64,000 nucleotides of DNA. It comes from an uncultured Oscillospiraceae bacterium. GTDB lineage: Bacteria; Bacillota; Clostridia; Oscillospirales; Oscillospiraceae. The notes beneath the pieces were generated by a model. The model was given only the letters and a program-made list of their open reading frames with translations. It had not been told where the DNA came from and made no database searches. Positions 1-8,054 of the stretch are shown here, piece after piece. Within the stretch, counting starts at the first letter, position 1, and each line of letters opens with the position of its first letter. Both the position numbers and the translations under genes were made by a program. The stretch covers positions 145,465 through 209,464 of the forward strand of contig CAJTUE010000003.1 of NCBI GenBank assembly GCA_910579775.1, given 5' to 3'.

Positions 1-24
1 CTTGTCCCTCTGGCCGGAAAAACT

Positions 25-129
25 CTGTCTTAAAGCAAGACAGAAGAACAACCATGACGTGTCCGTCACACAGGGACAAATGAGGCGAAAATGTCCTTCA
101 CCACACGCTAACCGTCCCTGCTGTCTTGC
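25..129 (+). promoter_or_regulatory. aroB upstream region with competing inverted repeats
   Basis: CTGTCTT (25-31) can pair with AAGACAG (37-43) to form a local hairpin. The segment GCAAGACAG (35-43) is also perfectly complementary to CTGTCTTGC (121-129), just upstream of the aroB ribosome binding site. The two pairings exclude each other, so this could be a leader switch. No convincing promoter was found, and the region may be cut by the window edge. Confidence 0.3.
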
Positions 130-148
130 TTCGTGAAAGGAGACTCCC

Positions 149-1231
149 ATGAAAACCCTCCGCGTTGACCTTGGCGGCCGTTCCTACGACATCCAGATAG
201 AGCGCGGCTGCCTCCGCGCCGCCGGGGCGCGCCTCAAGGGCGTCTGCCCCAAGGCCCAAAAGCTCTTCGTGGTCACCGATACCAACGTCGGCCCCCTCTA
301 CTATAACGCCCTCAAGGCCAGCCTGGAGGCGGCAGGCTTCAATCTTCGCGTCCACGTCATCCCCGCCGGGGAGGCAAGCAAAAGTCCTTCACAGCTCTCC
401 ACGCTGTGGGAGGACATGATGGACTTCTCCCTCACCCGCACCGACGCGGTGATCGCCTTGGGCGGCGGCGTGGTGGGAGACCTGGCAGGCTTTGCCGCCG
501 CTACCATCCTGCGTGGGGTGGACTTCATCCAAATTCCCACGACCCTGCTCGCCCAGGTGGATTCCTCTGTGGGCGGCAAGGTGGCGGTGGACCTGGACCA
601 CGGCAAAAATCTGGCTGGGGCCTTTTGGCAGCCCAAGCTGGTGCTCATGGACCCTGACACGTTGGACACCTTGGATGACAAGACCTTTGCCGACGGCATG
701 GCGGAGGTCATCAAATATGGCTGCATTGCCGACGCCGCCTTTTTTGACCACCTGACAGCTCATCCCTCCCGCTTGGCTATCACGAGTGATATCGAATCCG
801 TTTTGTATATTTGCTGTGATATAAAGCGTATAGTTGTTGAGGAGGACGAACTGGACACCGAGCACCGGATGCTCCTCAACTTTGGCCACACCATCGGCCA
901 CGCCTACGAGCTGGCGGGACATTACGAAACCTGGACCCACGGTCAGGCGGTAGCCGCGGGGATGGTCATGGCGGCAAAGCTAGGGGTGTCTCTGGGAGTA
1001 ACTCCGGTGGATGTGCCCGCCAGGGTGGTGGCCCTTTGCGCCGCCTTTGGCCTGCCCACTGCCATCCCCTGCGACATCCAAACCTATACTGCCGCCATCT
1101 GCCGGGACAAAAAGGGTGCCGGGGCGGACATCTCGGTCATTCTTCTGGAGGAGCTGGGCCGCGCCGTGGTCCATAAGCTCCCCAAGGTCCAGCTGGTGCG
1201 GCTGCTGAACTCGTTTCATCAAGTTCTGTAA
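149..1231 (+). CDS. aroB: 3-dehydroquinate synthase
   Basis: AroB converts DAHP to 3-dehydroquinate, the second step of the shikimate pathway, using NAD and a divalent metal in the cytoplasm. The 360-residue product has the family's usual length. It shows the NAD-binding segment GGGVVGDLAGF, the substrate/metal region QVDSSVGGK, and the metal-ligand motif GHTIGHAYE. A GAAAGGAG ribosome binding site sits 8 bases before the ATG. It is the first gene of the aromatic amino-acid operon in this window. DAHP synthase is not in view. Confidence 0.96.
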   Translation: MKTLRVDLGGRSYDIQIERGCLRAAGARLKGVCPKAQKLFVVTDTNVGPLYYNALKASLEAAGFNLRVHVIPAGEASKSPSQLSTLWEDMMDFSLTRTDAVIALGGGVVGDLAGFAAATILRGVDFIQIPTTLLAQVDSSVGGKVAVDLDHGKNLAGAFWQPKLVLMDPDTLDTLDDKTFADGMAEVIKYGCIADAAFFDHLTAHPSRLAITSDIESVLYICCDIKRIVVEEDELDTEHRMLLNFGHTIGHAYELAGHYETWTHGQAVAAGMVMAAKLGVSLGVTPVDVPARVVALCAAFGLPTAIPCDIQTYTAAICRDKKGAGADISVILLEELGRAVVHKLPKVQLVRLLNSFHQVL

Positions 1232-1232
1232 C

Positions 1233-1257
1233 GGGAGGCGCAAGCCCCTCCCCTACA
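1233..1257. repeat. REP-like palindrome ending in CCCTACA
   Basis: GGGAGG and CCTCCC arms flank a short spacer, and the unit ends in CCCTACA. It is the first of three small GC-rich palindromes between aroB and aroA. Related units with the same TGTAGGG/CCCTACA border lie at 1343-1374, 4215-4240 and 50619-50648. Confidence 0.5.
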
Positions 1258-1280
1258 TCCTCTATGGTCACCTCCGCGTC

Positions 1281-1305
1281 TGTGGGGGCGAGTTCAAACC
1301 CGCCC
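1281..1305. repeat. REP-like palindrome (GGGCG-AGTT / AACCCGCCC type)
   Basis: The arms GGGCGAGTT and AACCCGCCC pair with one mismatch around a CA loop, preceded by TGTGGG. It resembles an inverted copy of the unit at 4215-4240, which suggests a dispersed family rather than chance. Confidence 0.5.
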
Positions 1306-1342
1306 GGATCCGCTTTATCCCGGCGTTGCGTTTCGTATTCCA

Positions 1343-1374
1343 TGTAGGGCCCGATGCCCTCATCGGGCCTGCCC
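1343..1374. repeat. REP-like palindrome beginning TGTAGGG
   Basis: GGGCCCGATG and CATCGGGCC form a strong stem directly after TGTAGGG. It lies about 50 bases before the aroA start. It could act as an RNA hairpin that stabilises the aroB transcript or modulates read-through. Confidence 0.5.
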
Positions 1375-1424
1375 TTGTCCCTCCCGTGAAACGACACCCA
1401 TTTGGAAAGGAGCTTTCCGTCCCC

Positions 1425-2672
1425 ATGACCCTTACCATCACCCCCGCCAAATTATCCGGGACAGTCACACCGCCGCCCTCCAAATCCCAGGCCCACCGCT
1501 TCCTCATTGCCGCCGCCCTGGCGGAGGGGGAGAGCGTGATCCATGACCTGGTCATGTCCGAGGACATCCAGGCCACCCTGCGCTGTCTGGAGGAGCTGGG
1601 GGCCGCCTTTTCCTGGGAGGGCCATTCCCTTTACATCCTCGGCATGGCCGCCAACCCCATGTCCCCCCTGCGGCGCATGGCCCTACCCCATCTGGACTGC
1701 GGCGAATCCGGCTCCACCCTCCGCTTCCTCATCCCTATTGCCCTGGCGGTGCGGGGCGGCGGCGTCTTCACCGGTCATGGCCGTCTGATGGAACGGCCTC
1801 AGGGGCCCTATTTTGACCTCTTTCGTCAAAAGGGCGTCTTTTATGAGCAGAAGGACAGGGTGCTCACTGTCCAGGGCCTTCTGACTCCAGGGGAGTACGC
1901 CCTCCCCGGCAACGTATCCAGCCAGTTCTTCACCGGGCTCCTCTACGCCCTTCCCCTTCTGGATGGTCCCTCCGTCCTCCGCCCCACCACTCCGTTGGAG
2001 AGCGAGGGCTACCTCCACATGACCCTTCAGGCCATGGCCCAATTCGGCGTGGAGCTGCCTGTGTCCTTGTCCCTGCCCCCCCATTACCACCCCCAGGGGA
2101 ACCAGACCTACCGCCCCGCTCACGTCACCGTGGAGGCAGACTGGTCCCAGGCAGGGTTCTGGTACGCCGCCCGTTTTCTGGGAAACGCAGTGACCGTCCA
2201 AGGATTGAACGAGTCCTCCGCCCAGGGGGATCGCGTCATCGCCCGGCAGCTTGAGGCCCTGCAAGGCCCGGGCGAGCTGGAGCTGGACGTGTCCGGCTGT
2301 CCCGACCTGGTCCCGCCCCTGGCGGCCATGGCCGCTCTGCGGACCGGAGAGACCACCCGACTGACCAACGCGTCGCGGCTGCGCATGAAGGAAAGCGACC
2401 GCCTCGCCTCTGTCACCGCCGTGCTCACCGCCCTGGGAGCGGATATAGAGGAAGGGCCCGACTTCCTCACCATCCGTGGAAGGGAGACCTTAGCGGGCGG
2501 CGTGAGCGTCGATTCCTTTAACGACCACCGCATCGCCATGATGACCGCCATCGCCGCCACCCGGTGCCAACAGCCTGTCACCCTCACCGGGGGAGAGAGC
2601 GTAAATAAGTCCTACCCCGACTTCTGGGAGGAATATCAACGACTGGGAGGGAAGCTCACATGCGGCACATGA
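1425..2672 (+). CDS. aroA: 3-phosphoshikimate 1-carboxyvinyltransferase (EPSP synthase)
   Basis: EPSP synthase joins phosphoenolpyruvate to shikimate-3-phosphate. I chose the ATG at 1425, giving 415 residues, because GAAAGGAGC precedes it and the protein then begins in the canonical way (MTLTITPAKLSGTV). Upstream in-frame codons to 1326 run through repeat DNA. Motifs are KSQAHR (phosphate binding), GESGSTLRFL, the RP-containing GRLMERP loop, RMKESDRL, and FNDHRIAM near the C-terminus. The last 13 bases overlap aroC. Confidence 0.95.
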   Translation: MTLTITPAKLSGTVTPPPSKSQAHRFLIAAALAEGESVIHDLVMSEDIQATLRCLEELGAAFSWEGHSLYILGMAANPMSPLRRMALPHLDCGESGSTLRFLIPIALAVRGGGVFTGHGRLMERPQGPYFDLFRQKGVFYEQKDRVLTVQGLLTPGEYALPGNVSSQFFTGLLYALPLLDGPSVLRPTTPLESEGYLHMTLQAMAQFGVELPVSLSLPPHYHPQGNQTYRPAHVTVEADWSQAGFWYAARFLGNAVTVQGLNESSAQGDRVIARQLEALQGPGELELDVSGCPDLVPPLAAMAALRTGETTRLTNASRLRMKESDRLASVTAVLTALGADIEEGPDFLTIRGRETLAGGVSVDSFNDHRIAMMTAIAATRCQQPVTLTGGESVNKSYPDFWEEYQRLGGKLTCGT

Positions 2673-3703
2673 TTTTTGGCGAATCCCACGGCCCGGTCAT
2701 CGGCGTGACCCTCTCCGGCGTCCCGGCGGGTCTGGCGCTGGACACGGCCGCTCTCCAGCGCCAGCTGGACCGCCGTGCCCCCGGCAAGGACCCCACCGCC
2801 ACTGCCCGGAAGGAGAGCGACGTGGCCCATGTGGTCTCCGGCCTCTTTGAAGGGAAGACCACCGGCGCGCCCCTGACCATCCTCATCCAAAACTCCGACC
2901 AGCACTCGGGGGACTATGACGCTCTTCGCTACACCCCCCGCCCCTCCCACGGGGACTATCCCGGCTTCGTGGCCTCCAAGGGTTGTCAGGACCACCGGGG
3001 GGGCGGCCACTTCTCCGGGCGGCTCACCGCCCCGCTGGTGGCGGCGGGCGCGGTGGCCAGGCAGCTTTTGGCCCAGCGGGGCGTCTGCGTCGCCGCCCAC
3101 ATCGCCATCATCGATGGGGAATACGACGCCCACTTTGATACCCAGCCCGCGTTGGAGGCCGCGTCGCAAAAAGCCTTTCCCGTTTTGGACGACGCCGCGG
3201 GCGAAAAAATGCGTGCCCTCATCCTAGACGCAAAGGAAAACGGCGACAGTGTTGGCGGGGCAGTGGAATGCGCCGTGTTCGGCCTCCCAGCAGGGCTGGG
3301 CGCGCCTGACTTTGGTCAAAACACCGAGGGTATTTTTGCCCAGCACCTGTTCGCCATCCCAGCGGTCAAAGCGGTAGAGTTTGGCACGGGGACCTCCTTT
3401 GCCTACACCCGGGGTAGCGAGGCCAACGACCCCCTCACGCTTCAGGACGGCAAGGTCACCGCCGCCACCAATAACGCGGGAGGGATCAATGGCGGCATCA
3501 CCAACGGCATGCCTCTTGTCTTCACCACTACCTTCCGCCCCACCCCTTCCATCTCTCTGCCCCAAAAGACGGTAGACCTTCGGACAGGGGCAGAAGTCGA
3601 CCTTGTGATCAAAGGCCGCCACGACCCCTGTATCGTCCCCCGGGCGGTCCCGGTAGTAGAAGCGGCGGCAGCCTTGGCAACGTGTGAATTGCTTGGAATA
3701 TAA
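2660..3703 (+). CDS. aroC: Chorismate synthase (short N-terminus)
   Basis: AroC makes chorismate from EPSP with reduced FMN and is the branch point to aromatic compounds. The FGESHG signature with its catalytic His is at residues 6-11. The second His lies in RPSHGDY, and the GGGHFSGR-LTAP stretch is the second family signature. The 347-residue protein lacks roughly ten residues that normally precede FGESHG (a FG-x-x-F type segment). The upstream reading frame does not encode them. GGAGG lies 9 bases before the ATG. It overlaps aroA by 13 bases. Confidence 0.93.
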   Translation: MRHMIFGESHGPVIGVTLSGVPAGLALDTAALQRQLDRRAPGKDPTATARKESDVAHVVSGLFEGKTTGAPLTILIQNSDQHSGDYDALRYTPRPSHGDYPGFVASKGCQDHRGGGHFSGRLTAPLVAAGAVARQLLAQRGVCVAAHIAIIDGEYDAHFDTQPALEAASQKAFPVLDDAAGEKMRALILDAKENGDSVGGAVECAVFGLPAGLGAPDFGQNTEGIFAQHLFAIPAVKAVEFGTGTSFAYTRGSEANDPLTLQDGKVTAATNNAGGINGGITNGMPLVFTTTFRPTPSISLPQKTVDLRTGAEVDLVIKGRHDPCIVPRAVPVVEAAAALATCELLGI

Positions 3704-3715
3704 GGAGGTCCTTCC

Positions 3716-4210
3716 ATGTCTGACTTCAAGCCTGTGGTCCCCCATCCCTCCTCCCTCATCTTCCCCGGCGCGGTGGTGGTGGGAGATGTGACCTTGGGGG
3801 AAAACTGTTCCATATGGTTCAACGCCGTCGTTCGCGCTGACGAGGCCCCTATCACCATCGGGGACGGGACCAATATCCAGGACAACGCCACCCTCCACGT
3901 CTCAGAGGACAAGCCCCTTTCCATTGGGGCCAACGTCACCGTGGGCCACGGGGCTATTTTGCACAGCTGCACCGTAGGCGACGGCGCCCTCATCGGCATG
4001 GGGGCGGTGGTGCTGGACGACGCAGTGATCAGTGAAAACGCCATGGTGGCCGCCGGAGCGCTGGTGACGCCCCGGACGGTCATCCCCGCCGGGACCCTGG
4101 CCGTGGGCTCCCCCGCCAAGACCAAGCGGCCCCTCACCAACGAGGAGATCGCCGCCAACCGCCGCAACGCCGAGGGCTACGCCGCGCGAAAGGAGAAATA
4201 CCGCGGGTGA
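3716..4210 (+). CDS. Gamma-carbonic anhydrase family hexapeptide-repeat protein
   Basis: The 164-residue protein is built of hexapeptide repeats typical of a left-handed beta-helix, then a C-terminal helix (PLTNEEI). Metal-ligand histidines fit LHV at about 62 and the GHGAILHSC segment. Relatives (YrdA/CaiE/PaaY type) bind zinc or iron; many have no proven carbonic anhydrase activity. It sits 12 bases after aroC, with AAGGAGG upstream, inside the aromatic operon. Its role there is not evident from sequence. Confidence 0.85.
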   Translation: MSDFKPVVPHPSSLIFPGAVVVGDVTLGENCSIWFNAVVRADEAPITIGDGTNIQDNATLHVSEDKPLSIGANVTVGHGAILHSCTVGDGALIGMGAVVLDDAVISENAMVAAGALVTPRTVIPAGTLAVGSPAKTKRPLTNEEIAANRRNAEGYAARKEKYRG

Positions 4211-4214
4211 GACC

Positions 4215-4240
4215 GGGTGGGTTTGGAACCCGCCCCTACA
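4215..4240. repeat. REP-like palindrome ending in CCCTACA
   Basis: GGGTGGGTT and AACCCGCCC pair (one G-T) and are followed by CCCTACA. The unit lies in the only sizeable gap of the second half of the aro operon, between the hexapeptide-repeat gene and pheA. Confidence 0.55.
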
Positions 4241-4278
4241 CAAGCCCCGTATGAGTCCAAGAAAGAAGGTGGATCCCC

Positions 4279-5436
4279 GTGACCGAATTGGAGAAACTGC
4301 GCGAGCGCATTGACGACATCGACCAGGCCCTCTTGAACCTCTTTGCCCAGCGGATGGAGGTCACACAGAAGGTGGGCGAGTACAAGCTGGCCCACAGCAT
4401 GGCGGTGCTGGACGAGGAGCGGGAGAAGGAGGTCCTGGCGGGCAAGACCGCCCTGGCCCCCGAGGCGCTGAAGGGGGACGTCACCGCCCTTTTTGAGACG
4501 GTCATGGCCCTCTCCCGCCGCCAGCAGCGGCGACTGGTGAAGGTCAACGGCCCCTCCTACGAGGCGTATCTGGCTCAAAAGGCCCAGGCCGCCCACAGCC
4601 CGGCGGCGGACCCCAAGGTGGTCTATCAGGGAGAGCCGGGCGCCTATGCCGAGGAGGCCGCCGTCTCCTATTTGGGGGAAGCCGTCTCCCGCCGCAACCT
4701 CCCCACCTGGGAGGACGTGTTTGCCGCCCTTCAGTCGGGAGAGGCGGACTACGGCGTGGTCCCCATCGAAAACAGCTCCACCGGCTCCATCAACCAGGTC
4801 TACGATCTGCTGGCCCACTTTGGGGCCTTTATCGTAGGAGAGGTGACCCTGCAGGTCAACCACTGCCTCATGGCACGGCCCGGCGTGGGCCCGGAGGACA
4901 TTCAGGCGGTCTACTCCCACGAGCAGGGCCTGCGCCAGTGCGCCCCTTACTTAAAGGCCCACCCCGCCTGGAACCAGATCCCCCTGGGCAACACCGCCGC
5001 CGCAGCCAAATATGTCTCGGAGAGCGGCGCGCCCTGTGCCGCCATCGCCTCGGAGCGGTGCGCCCGGCTCTACGGCCTGAACGTCCTGGCACGGGGCATC
5101 GCCCAGGCGGAGGAGAACGCCACCCGCTTTGTGGTGGTGGCCCCCCACATGGAGCTGGACCAGAGCCGGGATAAGATCTCCGCCCTCTTTACCCTTCCCC
5201 ACAAGGCGGGCACCCTCCACCAGATCATGGCGGTGTTTGCCGCCCAGGGCCTCAACATGATGAAGCTGGAGAGCCGCCCCATCCCCGGCCGCGCCTGGGA
5301 GTATCTGTTCTTTGTAGACTTTTCCGGCAGTCTTCTGGCCCCTGAGATGGACCTGGTGCTTCAGGAGCTCACCGAATGCGCCTCCTCCTTCCGCATTTTG
5401 GGCAACTACCGTTCCACAGCGGTGACCGCCATATGA
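4279..5436 (+). CDS. pheA: Bifunctional chorismate mutase / prephenate dehydratase (P-protein)
   Basis: The 385-residue protein turns chorismate into prephenate and then phenylpyruvate for phenylalanine. Residues about 1-90 are an AroQ-type chorismate mutase (LRERIDDIDQALL). About 112-290 is prephenate dehydratase, with VYQGEPGAYAE, VPIENSSTGSI and the NATRF catalytic motif. About 298-372 is an ACT domain with ESRP, the phenylalanine-binding signature expected to give feedback inhibition. The start is GTG, preceded by GAAGGTGG. The stop overlaps the aroK start as ATGA. Confidence 0.96.
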   Translation: MTELEKLRERIDDIDQALLNLFAQRMEVTQKVGEYKLAHSMAVLDEEREKEVLAGKTALAPEALKGDVTALFETVMALSRRQQRRLVKVNGPSYEAYLAQKAQAAHSPAADPKVVYQGEPGAYAEEAAVSYLGEAVSRRNLPTWEDVFAALQSGEADYGVVPIENSSTGSINQVYDLLAHFGAFIVGEVTLQVNHCLMARPGVGPEDIQAVYSHEQGLRQCAPYLKAHPAWNQIPLGNTAAAAKYVSESGAPCAAIASERCARLYGLNVLARGIAQAEENATRFVVVAPHMELDQSRDKISALFTLPHKAGTLHQIMAVFAAQGLNMMKLESRPIPGRAWEYLFFVDFSGSLLAPEMDLVLQELTECASSFRILGNYRSTAVTAI

Positions 5437-5927
5437 AAAACATCGTTCTGATCGGCATGATGGGCTGCGGCAAGTCCACCTGCGGCCGGCTGCTGGCGGA
5501 GAGGCTGGACCGGGAGCTTGTGGACACCGACGCCTTCATTGAGGCCCGCCAGGGCCGCTCCATCCCCGACATCTTTGCCCAGGAGGGGGAGGCGCACTTC
5601 CGCGCGCTGGAGCGGGAGGCGGCCCAAGATCTGGCCCAGCGGAAGGGACTGGTCATTGCCTGCGGCGGCGGTCTGCCCATTCAGGAAGCCGCTATGGAAC
5701 CCCTGGCCCGCTCGGGCCTGGTGATCTTCTTGGAGCGGGACCCCGCGGACATCTTTGCCCATGTGTCCATGGTAGGCCGCCCCCTGGGCAGGGACGGAGA
5801 GGCCGCCTTTTTGGAGCGCTACGCCGCCCGGGAACCTATTTACCGCCGCCGGGCGGACCGCGCCGTCCCTGTACAGGCCACCCCACAGGAGACGGTAGAC
5901 TTGATCTTGGAGGGACTTGAACCATGA
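5433..5927 (+). CDS. aroK: Shikimate kinase
   Basis: AroK phosphorylates shikimate at O3. I set the start at 5433 because the ATG overlaps the pheA stop by four bases and puts the Walker A loop (GMMGCGKS) at residues 8-15, as in the family. The product has 164 residues. DTDAFIE supplies the Mg/shikimate-binding Asp, and GGGLP is the shikimate-binding glycine stretch. Four-base overlaps with both neighbours indicate translational coupling. Confidence 0.95.
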   Translation: MKNIVLIGMMGCGKSTCGRLLAERLDRELVDTDAFIEARQGRSIPDIFAQEGEAHFRALEREAAQDLAQRKGLVIACGGGLPIQEAAMEPLARSGLVIFLERDPADIFAHVSMVGRPLGRDGEAAFLERYAAREPIYRRRADRAVPVQATPQETVDLILEGLEP

Positions 5928-6355
5928 AATTTCTCATCCTCAACGGACCCAACCTGAATCTACTGGGCCAGCGGGAGCCGGGGGTGTACGGCGACGAGAG
6001 CTACGACACGCTGTGCGCTTCCCTGTCTGACTTTGCCGCAGCCCACGCCAGCACGGCGGACTTCTTCCAGTCCAACCACGAGGGAGCGCTCATCGACCGG
6101 ATCCACACCGCCCAAGGGGTATACGACGCCATCGTCATCAACCCCGGCGCGTTCACCCACTACTCCTATGCCCTTCTGGACGCTCTGAAGGCGGTGAGCA
6201 TTCCTGCCATTGAGGTCCATATCTCCAACGTCCACCGACGGGAAGAGTTCCGCCACAAGAGCGTCACCGCCCCCGCCTGCGTGGGACAGATCTGCGGCCT
6301 GGGCCTCTATGGGTATCGGGCGGCCATGTCCTACTTCCTGGAGACCGGCAAGTGA
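5924..6355 (+). CDS. aroQ: Type II 3-dehydroquinate dehydratase
   Basis: This small dodecameric enzyme dehydrates 3-dehydroquinate to 3-dehydroshikimate. The 143 residues begin with NGPNLNLLGQREPGVYG, which contains the catalytic Arg and Tyr. They continue with NPGAFTHYS and EVHISNVHRREEFRHKS, including the active-site His and substrate-binding residues. The ATG overlaps the aroK stop and its own stop overlaps aroE, each by four bases. Confidence 0.96.
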   Translation: MKFLILNGPNLNLLGQREPGVYGDESYDTLCASLSDFAAAHASTADFFQSNHEGALIDRIHTAQGVYDAIVINPGAFTHYSYALLDALKAVSIPAIEVHISNVHRREEFRHKSVTAPACVGQICGLGLYGYRAAMSYFLETGK

Positions 6356-7176
6356 AACAGCTTTATGTCATCGGCGATCCGGTGGCCCACTCCAAGTCCC
6401 CCCTGCTCCACAATACCATGTGCGCTCTGCTGGGGTTGGACTTCACCTATGCCTGCCGCACCGTCCACAAGGAGGAATTGGCCGCCTTTTTGACCGCCGC
6501 CAAGGAGTCGGGCTGTGCCGGATTTAACGCCACCATGCCCTTTAAGGAGTTGCTTCTGCCCTACCTGGACGGTCTGGACCCATTGGCCAAAAAGCTCGGA
6601 GCCGTGAACACAATCTGTATTGAATGTAACAAATTATACGGATATAACACAGATTGCCCCGGTTATACCGCCGCCTTGCGTCAACATGGCTTTGACCCCC
6701 AAGGCAAGCAGGCAGTCCTTCTGGGGGCGGGGGGCGCGGCCAAGGCGGTGGCCTTGGGCCTCAGCGAGGCGGGTGCGACGGTGCTCGTTGCCAACCGCAC
6801 AGCCAGCAAGGCAAAGGCCATTACCTCTCTATGCCCTGACAAAATTCGCCCTATCCCTTGGCCCACTGCCGACGCCCCGGACTTAGCGGGGGCTGATCTG
6901 CTGGTGAACGCCACCTCTCTTGGCATGGCAGGGCAGGGGGAGTTTTCCGACTTTACCTTCCTGGACGCACTCCCCGCCGCCTGTCTGGTCAGCGACCTCA
7001 TCTACCACCCCGCCCCCACCGAGCTGCTCCGGCGGGCGGAGGCGCGGGGTCTGGCGACCATGGACGGTTTCCCCCTTCTCATCCACCAGGCTATCCTGGC
7101 TCTGGAGCATTTTACTGGCCACGCCATTCCCCCTGACCAGGTCCTTCCCGCCTTGGAGGCGGCGGTGCGGAACTAG
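6352..7176 (+). CDS. aroE: Shikimate dehydrogenase (NADP+)
   Basis: AroE reduces 3-dehydroshikimate to shikimate. The 274-residue protein has the substrate motif AHSKSPLLHN, GFNATMPFKE with the catalytic Lys, and NTDCPGY with the paired Asp. It has the Rossmann loop GAGGAAKAV and NRTASKAKA, which favours NADP. The start is GTG in a GTGA overlap with aroQ. With it, every step from DAHP to chorismate is encoded between 149 and 7176. Confidence 0.95.
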   Translation: MKQLYVIGDPVAHSKSPLLHNTMCALLGLDFTYACRTVHKEELAAFLTAAKESGCAGFNATMPFKELLLPYLDGLDPLAKKLGAVNTICIECNKLYGYNTDCPGYTAALRQHGFDPQGKQAVLLGAGGAAKAVALGLSEAGATVLVANRTASKAKAITSLCPDKIRPIPWPTADAPDLAGADLLVNATSLGMAGQGEFSDFTFLDALPAACLVSDLIYHPAPTELLRRAEARGLATMDGFPLLIHQAILALEHFTGHAIPPDQVLPALEAAVRN

Positions 7177-7234
7177 ACAACGGCGCGAATATTTGCTACA
7201 ATACCCGCTGAAACCATCAAAGGAGAACTTTCCC

Positions 7235-7486
7235 ATGCACTTTTCTTACACCCCTAAGGGAGTTTGCTCCCGCAAGATCGATCTGGAACTGGAGAACGGC
7301 GTCGTCACCGCCCTCTCCTTCACTGGCGGCTGCCACGGCAATTTGCAGGGCATCTCCGCCCTGGTGGTCGGTCGCCCCGCCCAGGAGGTCATCGCCACCC
7401 TGGAGGGCATCAACTGCAACGGCAAGGGCACATCCTGTCCCGACCAGCTTACCCACGCCCTCCGCGCCGCGCTGGCCCAGCAGTAA
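7235..7486 (+). CDS. TSCPD domain-containing small protein (TIGR03905-like)
   Basis: This 83-residue protein ends with the literal motif TSCPDQL and carries further cysteines in GVCSRK, GGCHGN and NCNGKG, suggesting a metal or Fe-S site. TSCPD domains occur at the C-terminus of B12-dependent ribonucleotide reductases and as stand-alone proteins in Clostridia; the stand-alone role is unknown. I chose the ATG at 7235 because AAAGGAG precedes it. The frame is open further upstream only by running through aroE. A bidirectional terminator follows. Confidence 0.8.
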   Translation: MHFSYTPKGVCSRKIDLELENGVVTALSFTGGCHGNLQGISALVVGRPAQEVIATLEGINCNGKGTSCPDQLTHALRAALAQQ

Positions 7487-7500
7487 GACCCCATCGTCCA

Positions 7501-7538
7501 GGCAAAAAGCGGGACGGTTCCCAGGGAACCGTCCCGCT
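7501..7538. terminator. Bidirectional intrinsic terminator
   Basis: GCGGGACGGTTCCC and GAACCGTCCCGC form a long GC-rich stem (7509-7538). The A-run at 7504-7508 becomes a T-run on the minus strand, so it terminates gtrA. In the plus direction it follows the TSCPD gene with a weaker T tract. Confidence 0.85.
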
Positions 7539-7550
7539 GTCCTTGTCCGC

Positions 7551-7970
7551 TCAGCCGCGCTGGCGAAAGGCAAAAAACTTTTGGCCGAAATAGTTGAGGA
7601 GCGTAAACAGCCCCATCCCCGCCAGCATGGAGAGATTATCCCGCGCCGTCTCCCCCGCGGCGGTAAAGAGGAACGCCACCAGCGGCTGGGCCACGCCATA
7701 GGCCAGGAGGTAGCACACCGCGATATTCACCGCGAACCGCGCCGCCGGGCGCCAGCCCTTCTCCTTGTCCCGAAAGGTAAAGGAACGGTTCAAAAGGAAG
7801 CTCAGGATGCTGGTGGGGATGTAGTTGGCCAGAGTGGCGGGCCAGTAGCTCCACCCCGCCAGGTTGTAGAGCCCGTACATGATGGCCGCGCCCAGCAGAG
7901 TGTTGAGCACGCCTACTGCCAAAAATTTCAGAAAGCTCACATCAAAGAGCCTGGAAAACCGTTCCTTCAT
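7551..7970 (-). CDS. GtrA-family membrane protein
   Basis: The 139-residue protein has four hydrophobic segments and the family features FLAVGVLNTLLG near the N-terminus, NYIPTSILSFLLNRSFTF in the middle, and NYFGQKFFAF at the C-terminus. GtrA-like proteins are thought to move polyprenyl-linked sugars across the membrane for cell-wall or surface glycosylation. It is a monocistronic unit between two terminators. The product is confident at family level only; no glycosyltransferase partner lies next to it. Confidence 0.87.
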   Translation of the reverse strand: MKERFSRLFDVSFLKFLAVGVLNTLLGAAIMYGLYNLAGWSYWPATLANYIPTSILSFLLNRSFTFRDKEKGWRPAARFAVNIAVCYLLAYGVAQPLVAFLFTAAGETARDNLSMLAGMGLFTLLNYFGQKFFAFRQRG

Positions 7971-8000
7971 GCCGCGCCCCCCTGTGCTGGTGTATGATCT

Positions 8001-8009
8001 ATTATAGCA
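8001..8009 (-). promoter_or_regulatory. Extended -10 promoter for gtrA
   Basis: On the minus strand the sequence reads TGCTATAAT, an extended -10 element about 30 bases upstream of the gtrA start. The -35 region (TTTTCA) is poor, as is usual for extended -10 promoters. Confidence 0.5.
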
Positions 8010-8025
8010 CCAACACAGACTATTG

Positions 8026-8053
8026 AAAAGGGCCTCCCGGCGGGAGGCCCTTT
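8026..8053 (-). terminator. Terminator of spo0A
   Basis: GGGCCTCCC and GGGAGGCCC form a GC-rich stem followed on the minus strand by TTTTC, starting two bases after the spo0A stop codon. Confidence 0.8.
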
Positions 8054-8054
8054 C

